45,548 bases of DNA from Candidatus Saccharimonadota bacterium (GCA_017941835.1 JAGAVP010000002.1:1-45548); one strand, 5' to 3'; positions 8,028 to 16,188 are shown, counted from the stretch's first letter. The notes: generated by a model not told the origin, from the letters alone. Translations and numbers: made by a program.

Positions 8028-8977
8028 TTGTTTTCCTCCGAGTCGGTTTCTAGAATTTCTATGGCGGAAGAATCGTGGCCATCGGCTTTGATACGAATAC
8101 TATTCTTGCGGCTAATGCCGATAAGGAAATCATTGGAGTTAACACAGAGGTCTATTTCGCTAGTGGCAAAAGACTTGCTCGGATCATTTTCAGTATTCAA
8201 GTAATCTGCCATAGCGTATCCGTCAGAAGTGGCTGCGTTCACGACCGTGGAGAGATCATTGGAAGGACGATTTTGGAACTTAGACATGAAAGCTTCAAAG
8301 TCTAATTCCTTGTTTAGCAGATAGGTGTGAACGGCGCCAGATACTGGAGAACGGACAATTAGGATTTCTCCTTTGAATCTATTCCCTTTTGTATCTTCTA
8401 GCCAAGCATCCCAGGTCGGATAATAATTATAATCTGAGCCAGCCGGCTCCAGTGAGTAATTGCCAAGAGTGCCAACTGGAACATAGGACATAACGTCGGC
8501 GTAGACGGATTTTAGATTAGTGATGACATTGTCGCCGGTAATACTACCCCGAAATTCCACCGCGCGGCCGATTACGTCATAGACACGGTAGGCGGCATTT
8601 TCGTTAGAGTCCTCTCCGAAGGAAATGAGCTTGCCATAGATGGCACAGCCAGAGCGACCAGCATAGCCATAGCCATCGTCGTCTGCGTTGCCAGAATTTG
8701 GGAGGGCGGACGGGTCGGTGAGTGCGGCGGCTTGGCCGGCGAGCGTGCAATATTTGTTCTGATCGGAAATGGAGCCGGTGCGGCCGTTTTGAACGTTTTC
8801 CACTTGGGAATAAACCATGCGAAGAGAGTCAGCGAAGGCTTTAGTCGTATCGGAGTAGCGTTCGCGGCTGATTCTGGAGGCGATAGTAGCCATGAAGGCA
8901 ATCAACATCGCAGAAGTAATCGCAAGGACGAATACTACCTCAATGATTGTGAAACCATTTTTTGTTTGATGTCTCAT
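8018..8977 (-). CDS. FimU/GspH-like minor pilin
   Basis: 319 residues. MRHQTKNG-FTIIEVVFVLAIT carries a canonical prepilin cleavage site (after G8) with Phe +1 and Glu +5 and a hydrophobic helix to about residue 31, followed by an amphipathic helix. The C-terminal domain is beta-rich with Cys pairs (NKYCTLAG, RSGCAIYG, IDLCVNS, EENKCN). It is the first pilin after the large secreted protein (9 nt gap) and has AGGAG 6 nt before ATG. Place in the operon suggests the FimU/GspH role, joining the tip complex to the main fibre. Confidence 0.8.
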   Translation of the reverse strand: MRHQTKNGFTIIEVVFVLAITSAMLIAFMATIASRISRERYSDTTKAFADSLRMVYSQVENVQNGRTGSISDQNKYCTLAGQAAALTDPSALPNSGNADDDGYGYAGRSGCAIYGKLISFGEDSNENAAYRVYDVIGRAVEFRGSITGDNVITNLKSVYADVMSYVPVGTLGNYSLEPAGSDYNYYPTWDAWLEDTKGNRFKGEILIVRSPVSGAVHTYLLNKELDFEAFMSKFQNRPSNDLSTVVNAATSDGYAMADYLNTENDPSKSFATSEIDLCVNSNDFLIGISRKNSIRIKADGHDSSAIEILETDSEENKCN

Positions 8978-8986
8978 GCGACTCTC

Positions 8987-11900
8987 CTAGTACCTCGGCG
9001 CTAGCTCGCGAGTATAAGTTACGTTGGCCTGAGAGAAACGCTGTGCCTGTGAATAGGCCCAGAAGAGTACGTCCGGACGAAGGTTGATAATTTCTGCTGG
9101 CTGAATGGAACCATCATCGGTGAGGTTGAAGGTAATAGGATTACCACCGGCTGGATTGCCGCTACCTACGCCACCGTTGGCGCCAGAATTTCTGACTAGA
9201 GTGAGGGAATTTGCAAAAATCGGGCCGTTGATGATGAGCTGATTAGCACAAGCGTTTGCACTAAAGCCATTAGAATTATGAGTTAAACCATTACAGGTAT
9301 TAATATTGCCGTTAGTAATAAGCCAGGCATCAATTTGAGTAACGTTGTCTTTAATAACGATACCGCCGTCGGCAATAATGAGAACTTGAGGTAGGCTATA
9401 GATGTTGGTGTAGTAGTCGCTGTTTCTCTGAGTGAGAACGAGGTTTGGATTGCTGCCGCAAGTCCCATTACCAGTACAAATATCTGTATCGATGGTAAGC
9501 GTGCCGTCAACATGGATAATAAGAGCATTGCTGGCATAGTTTCTGGTCGTTTGCTCGCTCTGTGCATTAATAGCACTCTTAGTCTGACGGATGACGGAGT
9601 CGGAGAGCTGGGTGTTGGCTAGAGCACCGTGGCTGATACGATAAAGCTCGCTGGTACTGATGTTGGCCTGGTCTGGATAAATATAGGTGGCGCCGTTGTC
9701 TAGCTGGTTAATCCCGTGTGTAGCAGAGAGATAGCGCGAACGGATGCGTTCAAGCAGAGTAGCAGCAGAATCTTCAATCATGGAGTTGCCGGCAAAATAC
9801 TTACCGCCCGCCTCGCTAGCACAATCATCGTTGGCGATAGTCATACGAGAAAGCTCACAGAACGATTTGCCTGGGGAAGTACCACCTTGGAGACCGAGCA
9901 TTCTATTATTGTAGCCACCGTAGTAGCCGAGGCCAGCAGCGGATGACATACCGACGACGTTGGCTTTGGCGGAAATGATGTATTCCTCCCAGGAGCCAAA
10001 GTAGCCAGTTGGATCACTTGGGTCGCCAAGATTGGCGCCGACACGCTTGACGGTGGTGGAAGTCTTAATATTGCCTTTGGTATAGAAATTACCATTCCAG
10101 ACTTGGAAATTTGGTTTCTTGGCAATGGTACGACAGGAGATATTAGAAATACGCCATCCGGAGATATTGCTCATACCGGAAACGACCTGAGTATCTGGCT
10201 GACTGTGAGAATCAGAAGTAGAAATACCCACAGCGACACAGTACTTGGAGCCGACTGGGTAGACGTCTGGAACAACACGAGTGACAGAACCAGATGAATA
10301 GGTCTTGCCGCCATAGCGACCTTCTTCGTTGAGATAGCCACCAGCGCCATGTTCTTCCCAAATAGTATTACAGCCAGAAATCATGCCAAGACTACTATAG
10401 TAGGAGCATGGATCGCTGCCGCCAGCATTACTAGAACCGGTAGCCGGACTGAGATTGCTATTTGCATCAACGACAAATTCAACAGCACGGATGAATCCAG
10501 GAACAACAGTAGCATAGGCTTCGCCTGGGCGAACCTCACTAACTACGCGAGGGATTATAGATGCAGTGAAGAGCGAGGAGACGGTTTCGCCGAGATAGAT
10601 AACATCACCTTCCTGAATGGTAGAGGTAGTAGCAGTACGATAGGAGTATGGGACATTGACGGTAGCGGTGGAAGAGCGAGTACCGAGTTGCTGCTGGCCA
10701 GTGGAATAATCTTTTGGTGGTTTATAGTGAGATTTACCTGGGTTATCGTGCGCATGAGTATCTTTGCTGCTATTGTAACTCCCCCAACATGGGCCAGTAT
10801 TACATCTAGCACAGCCGCAGCTACCACAATCGTTTGCGTGCCACTTTTCGGATGTAGTACAATGACCATCGGAACCATACCCAGTTTCGCAGACAGAACA
10901 GCTTCTACACTCATCGCATCCACAATCACATCCCCAATAAGGGTAGCTGCGCCAGTTGTTTGCACTACAACCACTATAGTCGCAATCTCCGAGTTCGGAC
11001 GTACCATGGGTGGCTGTATCGCCAGACCATTTTTTAATTAGACCCCAGTCGTTGACGCCGGCACCAAGGGCTGATTGAAGAGTTTGATATGGTGCGCTCT
11101 GGACGTTTGCGTTATATTCAATAAGTGTGTTCATTTCTTTGTCTTCATACTCCGGGTGACCATCCTCGCCCTGCGGCGGATTTGCGTCTTGCCAGGTACA
11201 GGTGCCATTGCAAAAGCCGGTTTCATTATGGCGATAACGCTGCCAAGCGGTATCATAACTATAGGTAATAGTCTGGGAGAAGCTACTGCCAGCATCACTC
11301 ATATTGCCGCCATTTTGCGAGATTGCGCCACAACCGCCGACGCCCACACCTGGAATCTGATAACCGTGGCCACCACCAATAGTGAAGGCTCCAAAGTCAA
11401 AGATAGGACAGTTATAGCTATCGGCGTCTTCGCCGCGCTCGCTTGGGGAATAATAGAGAAATCTATAATCGCTCGCGAGATTGTCGCCATCAATACTAGC
11501 AAGTTCTGGTGCTGCGCCACCGATTGATGAACTGTGAGGATCCTGAAGAACGTGTCTGGTACCGGTATCACGGATAACGTGCTCATCATATCCAAAGAGA
11601 TAATTATTATTTGGACTAGCAGAGACATTAAACCATACTTCATTAACAGCTGAGCCATAGGCAATAGCATTGCCGCCTGGGTAAATCGCCCATGGAGAGG
11701 ACGGATTATTATCTGCGCTACCACCAACTGCACCGACACCCCAACAATAATACATTGAAAACCTAACTGTATCGCCTGGACGAGCCCAGACAAGCCCAGT
11801 CCAGCCGGTGCCTTTAGTAAAGTTATTAACTTGAATCTGACCCTCGGTCCAGCCGGCGTGTGATCCAACGTGGCAACTTGGAACTGGTGGAGGGGTAGGC

Positions 11901-12595
11901 TCATTGTCACAGTTGACTTCACAGAGAAGCTTTTTTACTTCAGTATCATCAAGGGTTTTAAGATAATTTTGGAGGCCACCAAAAGCGGCGAGCTGGTCTA
12001 GAGTAAGACCTGGAAGCAAGCCTGCTGCAACCATTTGATTGTAAAGCTCTATAACTTGGCCATAGTCCATAGAGCCATAGTCACGCTTAGAATAGGCAGC
12101 TGCCCACATCTGATCTACCGTGCCGTCGGAGCGAGTAATGCCGCCAAAAGGAATGTAAGTTAGAAGCTGACCTTTTGCTACATAAGTCCTAACACCATCA
12201 AGATAGACATAGCCGTCGTTATCGGCGTAGATAGCGTTGTAGTAATATTTTGAGCCTGGGGCTGCCTGGCCAGTACTAATATCCTCTGTTGGGGTATAGC
12301 TAAATCCGGAGCAGCTAGCGTTTGTACAGAGGCTAGGAACATGAATAGTAGTACCACCTTCCGGCACCGTAATATAATCTACACCAGTAGCACCGGAGTA
12401 GACAACACTGTTACAACTATTGTTTGGACATTTTGAACCACCGCCGCCCATCTCGTCGTCCTGAGTAGAAGAATCGTAGCCGCTCGCACCACCAGTATTG
12501 TCAGCATTTACTGGCTCAACTTGAGCGATGCTAGATATGAAAACTGTTCCAAAAAGGGCGAGCGAAGCGATAAGAATTTTGGTGGATTTATTCAT
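8987..12595 (-). CDS. Large secreted Cys-rich protein, candidate pilus-tip adhesin
   Basis: 1202 residues from ATG 12595, chosen over the upstream in-frame start at 12643 because GGAGG lies 8 nt before it and a normal Sec signal peptide begins there (MNKSTKILIASLALFGTVFI, cleavage near VNA-DN). The mature protein is Gly/Ser/Asn/Tyr-rich. A Cys-dense module lies near the middle (bases 10785-10940), with 12 Cys in about 50 residues (CDCGCDECRSCSVC and onward). The last 200 residues are probably beta-helical or layered (ALIIHVDGTLTIDTD, QVLIIADGGIVIKDN, QLIINGPIFANSLTL) and end in YTRELAPRY. No membrane anchor is visible. Its place in a minor-pilin operon parallels PilY1, although I see no sequence similarity to PilY1. 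It overlaps the upstream gene by 8 nt. Confidence 0.82.
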   Translation of the reverse strand: MNKSTKILIASLALFGTVFISSIAQVEPVNADNTGGASGYDSSTQDDEMGGGGSKCPNNSCNSVVYSGATGVDYITVPEGGTTIHVPSLCTNASCSGFSYTPTEDISTGQAAPGSKYYYNAIYADNDGYVYLDGVRTYVAKGQLLTYIPFGGITRSDGTVDQMWAAAYSKRDYGSMDYGQVIELYNQMVAAGLLPGLTLDQLAAFGGLQNYLKTLDDTEVKKLLCEVNCDNEPTPPPVPSCHVGSHAGWTEGQIQVNNFTKGTGWTGLVWARPGDTVRFSMYYCWGVGAVGGSADNNPSSPWAIYPGGNAIAYGSAVNEVWFNVSASPNNNYLFGYDEHVIRDTGTRHVLQDPHSSSIGGAAPELASIDGDNLASDYRFLYYSPSERGEDADSYNCPIFDFGAFTIGGGHGYQIPGVGVGGCGAISQNGGNMSDAGSSFSQTITYSYDTAWQRYRHNETGFCNGTCTWQDANPPQGEDGHPEYEDKEMNTLIEYNANVQSAPYQTLQSALGAGVNDWGLIKKWSGDTATHGTSELGDCDYSGCSANNWRSYPYWGCDCGCDECRSCSVCETGYGSDGHCTTSEKWHANDCGSCGCARCNTGPCWGSYNSSKDTHAHDNPGKSHYKPPKDYSTGQQQLGTRSSTATVNVPYSYRTATTSTIQEGDVIYLGETVSSLFTASIIPRVVSEVRPGEAYATVVPGFIRAVEFVVDANSNLSPATGSSNAGGSDPCSYYSSLGMISGCNTIWEEHGAGGYLNEEGRYGGKTYSSGSVTRVVPDVYPVGSKYCVAVGISTSDSHSQPDTQVVSGMSNISGWRISNISCRTIAKKPNFQVWNGNFYTKGNIKTSTTVKRVGANLGDPSDPTGYFGSWEEYIISAKANVVGMSSAAGLGYYGGYNNRMLGLQGGTSPGKSFCELSRMTIANDDCASEAGGKYFAGNSMIEDSAATLLERIRSRYLSATHGINQLDNGATYIYPDQANISTSELYRISHGALANTQLSDSVIRQTKSAINAQSEQTTRNYASNALIIHVDGTLTIDTDICTGNGTCGSNPNLVLTQRNSDYYTNIYSLPQVLIIADGGIVIKDNVTQIDAWLITNGNINTCNGLTHNSNGFSANACANQLIINGPIFANSLTLVRNSGANGGVGSGNPAGGNPITFNLTDDGSIQPAEIINLRPDVLFWAYSQAQRFSQANVTYTRELAPRY

Positions 12596-13289
12596 TGTTA
12601 TTTTCCTCCGCTTCAGTGTTTGTTTCACTCTGCGTTTCCTCATCTGCTGTACCAGCTACTGCATCTTTTTCCAGGTCCACGTCAAGCTCTTTTAATAAAT
12701 CGCCATAGAAGTCACGTTTTTCCGTATTTCCTTCCTGGTTGTACATGTAGAAGAGCTCGTGATAAGCGTAGAGCTTCTCGGTATTAGTATCTGCTTCATC
12801 AGCAAGACGGAGAGCTTCAGCGATGGCGGTTTCTTTTGCGCCGGCCTGATAGGCAATACGGGCGCGCACTGCATAAGCGGCAAAGATGAGGTCTTGATTC
12901 TGGTTCAAGTCTCCTAAATCTTTGATTAGATCGTTTAGATAGACGATGGCGTTTTCGTAGCCATTTTCATCTCCAGAATAAAGTACTTTGTAGGTACGTT
13001 TTTCGATTTCTTGCATGTTGGCTGGGATTACTTCATCCGTGCGAGAGCCTTTTGGACGACTAGCAAGGTTTGCAATAAGGGCTACTGTCAAAACAATAAT
13101 AATCGCTGCGGCGATGCAGCTAAAAATAAGCGTGAGAGTCTTACGAGAGATACGAGAGCGCTTTTTCTCTACTTTTTCTTGATCTTTTTTGCCACCCTTG
13201 ACGTTCACAAAATATTCAGGTGTGGCCTTACTGCCAATATTGCCAGATTGAAAAACTGGGGTATTGGGGCGTTGACCTTCTTTGTCCAT
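12588..13289 (-). CDS. Membrane-anchored protein with TPR-like helical domain, first gene of pilin operon
   Basis: 233 residues: a charged cytoplasmic N-terminus of about 50 residues, one membrane helix (TLIFSCIAAAIIIVLTVALI, about 52-75), then an all-helical extracytoplasmic part with two to three TPR-like hairpins (AYAVRARIAYQAGAKETAIA; KLYAYHELFYMYNQEGNTEK) and an acidic tail. It may be an assembly or scaffolding factor for the pilus, inferred only from position. ATG 13289 is 6 nt after the extended -10 TGCTAAAAT, so the operon mRNA is probably leaderless here. Confidence 0.8.
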   Translation of the reverse strand: MDKEGQRPNTPVFQSGNIGSKATPEYFVNVKGGKKDQEKVEKKRSRISRKTLTLIFSCIAAAIIIVLTVALIANLASRPKGSRTDEVIPANMQEIEKRTYKVLYSGDENGYENAIVYLNDLIKDLGDLNQNQDLIFAAYAVRARIAYQAGAKETAIAEALRLADEADTNTEKLYAYHELFYMYNQEGNTEKRDFYGDLLKELDVDLEKDAVAGTADEETQSETNTEAEENNNE

Positions 13290-13295
13290 AATAAT

Positions 13296-13304
13296 ATTTT
13301 AGCA
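13296..13304 (-). promoter_or_regulatory. Extended -10 of the pilin operon
   Basis: Minus strand TGC-TAAAAT, 6 nt, ATG 13289. It would drive six genes, 13289 down to 5118, since all internal junctions overlap or are separated by at most 9 nt. Confidence 0.7.
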
Positions 13305-13331
13305 TAAGCGGAAAATACGGACAAGTTTTGT

Positions 13332-14102
13332 TTAGAGTTTTTTGGTGTGGTCTAGGTAGTAGGTCTTTAGCTTATCATTGTATTTATAGACAATTTCCCA
13401 TTTGGCGAGATTGTCAGCGGTAGGCTCTTCAATTTCTCCAAAAACGCCGAGGAGGTGTTCGTCGTCCCAGTTCAGGCCAGAGTAGAGATTTTGAGTGTCG
13501 GCAGTCCCACTATAAAGCCCGGTGATAATTTTGATTTCTCGATCAGACTTATAGGCTTTATCGACGACTTGACAAATCATTTCTAGTGGGCGAGCAGCAG
13601 AGCAGGCGGAATAAGTATTAAGTTCGTAGGCATCACCAATTTTTTCGTATGCGCCGCTAGTAGATTCATAGTAATATTTTTCTTGCAACGAGCTGCCATC
13701 ATTAAATAAAAGATTATAAACTTCTTTGAGCTCATTGAAGCCAATTTTATCATAGCCTTTGCGGACAGCATAATCTATAACGATTTCCTCTTTCGTATCG
13801 TAACTTAGGTCTTTGGCATTCACGGTGCCGTCGCTAAATACCCCCAAATTATAATCTAGGCAGGCGCTCGTTCCGCGGAAATAACGGGCGGCAAGAGTCG
13901 CGACCTGTTCGTCGTCGATAGAAATCTCATCCATTTTGATGTTATTAAAATAATAGCCAATGCAACCTGCAACAATCACAAGGATAACGACAATGATTAA
14001 AACTCCGAGAACGAGCTTATTAGTCGTAAAGAAACGAGTACGCTTCCTGGTACGCTTCTCGGATTTTTTATCGGGTTTTTTCTGAGTTTTCTTTTTGCTC
14101 AT
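13332..14102 (-). CDS. Membrane-anchored extracytoplasmic protein, unknown
   Basis: 256 residues. A very basic cytoplasmic N-terminus (about 30 residues, mostly Lys/Arg) precedes a single membrane helix (LVLGVLIIVVILVIVAGC). The VAGC end matches a lipobox, but the long N-region is unusual for a lipoprotein, so a plain membrane anchor is at least as likely. The outer domain (about 200 residues) contains Cys in SACLDYN, YSACSAAR and MICQVV that could form disulfides. I do not recognise the fold. It is transcribed alone from an extended -10 placed 6 nt before ATG. Confidence 0.75.
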   Translation of the reverse strand: MSKKKTQKKPDKKSEKRTRKRTRFFTTNKLVLGVLIIVVILVIVAGCIGYYFNNIKMDEISIDDEQVATLAARYFRGTSACLDYNLGVFSDGTVNAKDLSYDTKEEIVIDYAVRKGYDKIGFNELKEVYNLLFNDGSSLQEKYYYESTSGAYEKIGDAYELNTYSACSAARPLEMICQVVDKAYKSDREIKIITGLYSGTADTQNLYSGLNWDDEHLLGVFGEIEEPTADNLAKWEIVYKYNDKLKTYYLDHTKKL

Positions 14103-14108
14103 GCTTAG

Positions 14109-14117
14109 ATTATATCA
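14109..14117 (-). promoter_or_regulatory. Extended -10, leaderless promoter of the 13332-14102 gene
   Basis: Minus strand TGA-TATAAT, 6 nt (CTAAGC), ATG 14102. No Shine-Dalgarno is present in the remaining leader. Confidence 0.75.
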
Positions 14118-14153
14118 CGTTTATACTTAATTCTATTTCGTTCATGCTTAGAT

Positions 14154-14576
14154 TTAGGAGCCGAAGATAAAGGTAAGCCATTGTTCATAATTGCTCGGTT
14201 CTTCGGCGATTTCTTCAACGATAGTTTCTTCATGCTTGTGCTTAGCATAGTCAGAATTTTCTGGAAGATAAATCGTGGTCTCCCCCTCATAGACTTTGTT
14301 TTGCCTTTCGCGAGCAGCAAGCTCTTGGTATTCTTCCGAGGCATAGTACTGGTTTTCTAGTTCAAGTGCATCAATTTCTAATTGTAAGACATCGCGTTCA
14401 TAGCGTTTAGCTACGAGGCGTTGCTCTAGCTCCCAGTTCCGGCTCATGGCGGAAATCGCGCTGAAGGTCCAGGCCAGACAAAACGCCACGGCCACCAAAA
14501 AAACGACACGTTCATGTGAAAAGCCGTGCTTAATTTGATAGTTAAGCCTCCGAAAGCTAGTCCTTATGCGTTCCAT
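14154..14576 (-). CDS. FtsL/FtsB (DivIC)-like cell-division protein
   Basis: 140 residues with the layout of the septum-formation-initiator family: short basic cytoplasmic segment, one membrane helix (VVFLVAVAFCLAWTFSAIS, about 24-43), a coiled coil (ELEQRLVAKRYERDVLQLEI through about residue 85), then a short motif YQELAARERQNKVYEGETTI-YLPEN that matches the ExAR...L...PGE..I.LP ending of DivIC/FtsB, with YEGE in place of the usual PGE. An acidic tail follows. It would act in the divisome with FtsQ/FtsL-type partners. An extended -10 lies 12 nt before ATG. DivIC, FtsB or FtsL cannot be told apart here. Confidence 0.78.
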   Translation of the reverse strand: MERIRTSFRRLNYQIKHGFSHERVVFLVAVAFCLAWTFSAISAMSRNWELEQRLVAKRYERDVLQLEIDALELENQYYASEEYQELAARERQNKVYEGETTIYLPENSDYAKHKHEETIVEEIAEEPSNYEQWLTFIFGS

Positions 14577-14588
14577 TTATGCTTTTTT

Positions 14589-14597
14589 ATTATAACA
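14589..14597 (-). promoter_or_regulatory. Extended -10 of the FtsB/DivIC-like gene
   Basis: Minus strand TGT-TATAAT, 12 nt, ATG 14576. The expected mRNA leader is about 5 nt, too short for a Shine-Dalgarno. Confidence 0.7.
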
Positions 14598-14602
14598 TTT
14601 TA

Positions 14603-14611
14603 TGCTAGAAT
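14603..14611 (+). promoter_or_regulatory. Extended -10 of tRNA-Ile2
   Basis: TGC-TAGAAT ends 13 nt before the tRNA 5' end. No -35 is recognisable upstream. It lies back to back with the divergent promoter of the cell-division gene. Confidence 0.55.
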
Positions 14612-14624
14612 TAGTCTAGTTCCT

Positions 14625-14700
14625 GGGGGCGTAGCTCAGGGGTTAGAGCAGGCGGCTCATAACCGCTTGGTCGTTGGTTCGAACCCAACCGCCCCCACCA
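14625..14700 (+). tRNA. tRNA-Ile2 (anticodon CAT, lysidine-modified)
   Basis: 76 nt with encoded CCA. Acceptor GGGGGCG / CGCCCCC, D arm GCTC-AGGGGTTA-GAGC, anticodon arm GGCGG-CTCATAA-CCGCT, T arm GTTGG-TTCGAAC-CCAAC. The stretch TTAGAGCAGGCG and the CGCTTGGTCG after the anticodon loop match bacterial tRNA-Ile2 rather than elongator tRNA-Met. Known biology: TilS converts C34 to lysidine so that it reads AUA. Identity is inferred from sequence resemblance only. Confidence 0.85.
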
Positions 14701-14705
14701 GGGGA

Positions 14706-15239
14706 CTATTTTTTGTTGCGGGAGCAATTTATTAGACCGTCGACGTTGTGGTTGGAAATGATTTTGACTTCGCCTTTATCGTTGGTGATTTCGGTAGTTT
14801 TAAGACCGATATCAGTAACGGTGCCTTTAAAACCGTCGGCTTGGGCAATTACGGTGTCGCCAACACTAAATTGGTTTTCGGCGATGATGGCAATGCCGGC
14901 GATAAAATCTTTAAGCATGTCCTGAAAGGCAAGGCCTACCACGGCGGTAAGAATTCCTAGACCAGCCAGAAGGGAAGTTACGTTAACGCCAAGGACGGCG
15001 AGAATCACTAGCAAAATTATTACTAGAAAAACATAACGCAAAATACTAGAAAGCATTTTGGAGATGGTTTTGACGCGCTGCTTGTGAGTAGCGCTGGCGT
15101 TTTTGCCGCCAGCACGCTCGAAGACAATTTTAAGAATACGTCGAAGAATCAGATAGACTACGAAGACAAACAAGATATAGAGCAGAGAGTTAATGATACG
15201 CTTCAAATCTATGTCTGTTCCGAAAAAGTTAAGATTCAT
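14706..15239 (-). CDS. Short MscS-family mechanosensitive channel
   Basis: 177 residues. Two membrane helices (about 13-33 and 63-85) precede the pore helix TM3, seen as SLLAGLGILTAVVGLAFQD, followed by the beta domain (AENQFSVGDTVIAQADGFKG, TVTDIGLKTTEI, KIISNHNVDGLINCSRNKK). The beta domain is the MscS signature, but the protein stops immediately after it: the C-terminal alpha/beta cage of about 100 residues found in E. coli MscS is absent. The stop codon is only 6 nt from the 3' end of the convergent tRNA-Ile2. It begins 1 nt after the hydrolase gene, so the two are co-transcribed. It would release solutes under osmotic downshock if functional. Confidence 0.88.
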   Translation of the reverse strand: MNLNFFGTDIDLKRIINSLLYILFVFVVYLILRRILKIVFERAGGKNASATHKQRVKTISKMLSSILRYVFLVIILLVILAVLGVNVTSLLAGLGILTAVVGLAFQDMLKDFIAGIAIIAENQFSVGDTVIAQADGFKGTVTDIGLKTTEITNDKGEVKIISNHNVDGLINCSRNKK

Positions 15240-15240
15240 C

Positions 15241-16188
15241 TTAGGCCTCGATCAGTTCAGTACCGTTCACGTCGAAATCAGCAAGGGCAGATTTTTTGAT
15301 GGCTGGGTCTTCGTAAGTATTCCAGTAATAAGTCTTAGTGGCGGCGGAGTAGCCACCAGTGTAAACGGTTTTCTCGAAATCGCCACTAGCCATAGCGGCG
15401 GCGCCGTCAATCATTGCAACACCAGTCAAAGTATGGAAGAGACGAGAAACGTTTTCTTCTTCGGTAGATTTTGCAGGATAGTGGGTGTTAAGATAGGCAA
15501 CGCGGACGAAGCGAGACGGGGAATAGTAATCGCCTGGGAGACCGCGCATGAGAGAGCCAGAACCAAAGGCAGTCATTTCAGCTTTACCCCAAGTGACTTT
15601 TTCTGGCTGTGGGCTAGTGAGGTTCATGTAGTTTCTTAGGTTTTCTTTATGCCATGCATAACCTGGCTGGTTGGTGAGAACATCGACGTCGTTATGGAAA
15701 ATTTCCATGCCTTTGTCGGTATATTCAACTACGATGCTGCGGGTTTTGTCGCCGATAATCCAGTGGAGAAGAGAAACTGGATATTTTTCGTTAATTGGTT
15801 TAGCGATGATAGCAACGTTTTTTAGCGCACCTTCAACTTCGTCAACGGTAGAAAAATTCATAGCAACCCAAAGTGGAAATTCGTAAGCGGAAATATTGGT
15901 CTTTCCTTCTACAGCGTCCTTTTCATACTGAGCGTAGCCTGGGAAATTAAGTCCAGCGATGGCGAGGCCGGCTTCGTTGCCACAGTCAAAGTAAAGCGGA
16001 GTATTTTCTTCAATAATACCCATACCAATTAGAGCATATTTTGGGATAAGTTCGCCGAGAAAGGCGGAATGATAATGATAGCCTTTTGGGGTAACAACAA
16101 TTTTCTGACCGTAGCCCACAGACCAGTCAAGGTTCCTGCCAAAAAACATATTGCCGTTTGCGTCATTAAAACGAATTCCTGTACACAT
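15241..16188 (-). CDS. Choloylglycine hydrolase family enzyme (bile salt hydrolase / penicillin V acylase type)
   Basis: 315 residues, the family's normal length. An in-frame start lies upstream at 16227, but ATG 16188 is right: AAGGAG lies 9 nt before it, and it exposes the catalytic Cys at position 2 (MCTGIRF) after Met removal. The Ntn-hydrolase residues are all present: Cys2, Arg18 and Asp21 (FFGRNLDW), Asn81 (AGLNFPG), Asn173 (LTNQP) and Arg226 (PSRFVR), matching bile salt hydrolase C2/R18/D21/N82/N175/R228. It cleaves an amide bond in a conjugated bile salt, penicillin V, N-acyl homoserine lactone or fatty-acid amide; the substrate cannot be read from sequence. No signal peptide, so cytoplasmic. 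It is followed 1 nt later by the MscS gene. Confidence 0.92.
   Translation of the reverse strand: MCTGIRFNDANGNMFFGRNLDWSVGYGQKIVVTPKGYHYHSAFLGELIPKYALIGMGIIEENTPLYFDCGNEAGLAIAGLNFPGYAQYEKDAVEGKTNISAYEFPLWVAMNFSTVDEVEGALKNVAIIAKPINEKYPVSLLHWIIGDKTRSIVVEYTDKGMEIFHNDVDVLTNQPGYAWHKENLRNYMNLTSPQPEKVTWGKAEMTAFGSGSLMRGLPGDYYSPSRFVRVAYLNTHYPAKSTEEENVSRLFHTLTGVAMIDGAAAMASGDFEKTVYTGGYSAATKTYYWNTYEDPAIKKSALADFDVNGTELIEA

Noticed and set aside
10349-11041. A 230-codon open frame on the plus strand, opposite the large secreted protein gene
   Set aside because: Its translation is Thr/Ile/Ala-rich low-complexity sequence without domains, start signals or promoter; it is the antisense shadow of a Gly/Ser/Asn-rich gene. 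Similar shadows at 3887-4420 and 11299-11922 were dropped for the same reason.
13332-14102. Lipoprotein call based on VAGC
   Set aside because: The Cys follows a long basic N-region and a full-length membrane helix, so the lipobox match may be accidental; left as a membrane-anchored protein.
14625-14700. Calling the second CAT tRNA an elongator tRNA-Met
   Set aside because: The D-arm and anticodon-arm sequence (TTAGAGCAGGCG...CGCTTGGTCG) fits tRNA-Ile2 much better.
14690-14740. Integration site at the 3' end of tRNA-Ile2
   Set aside because: I found no second copy of the tRNA end, no integrase and no element-like genes nearby; only the short MscS is suggestive.
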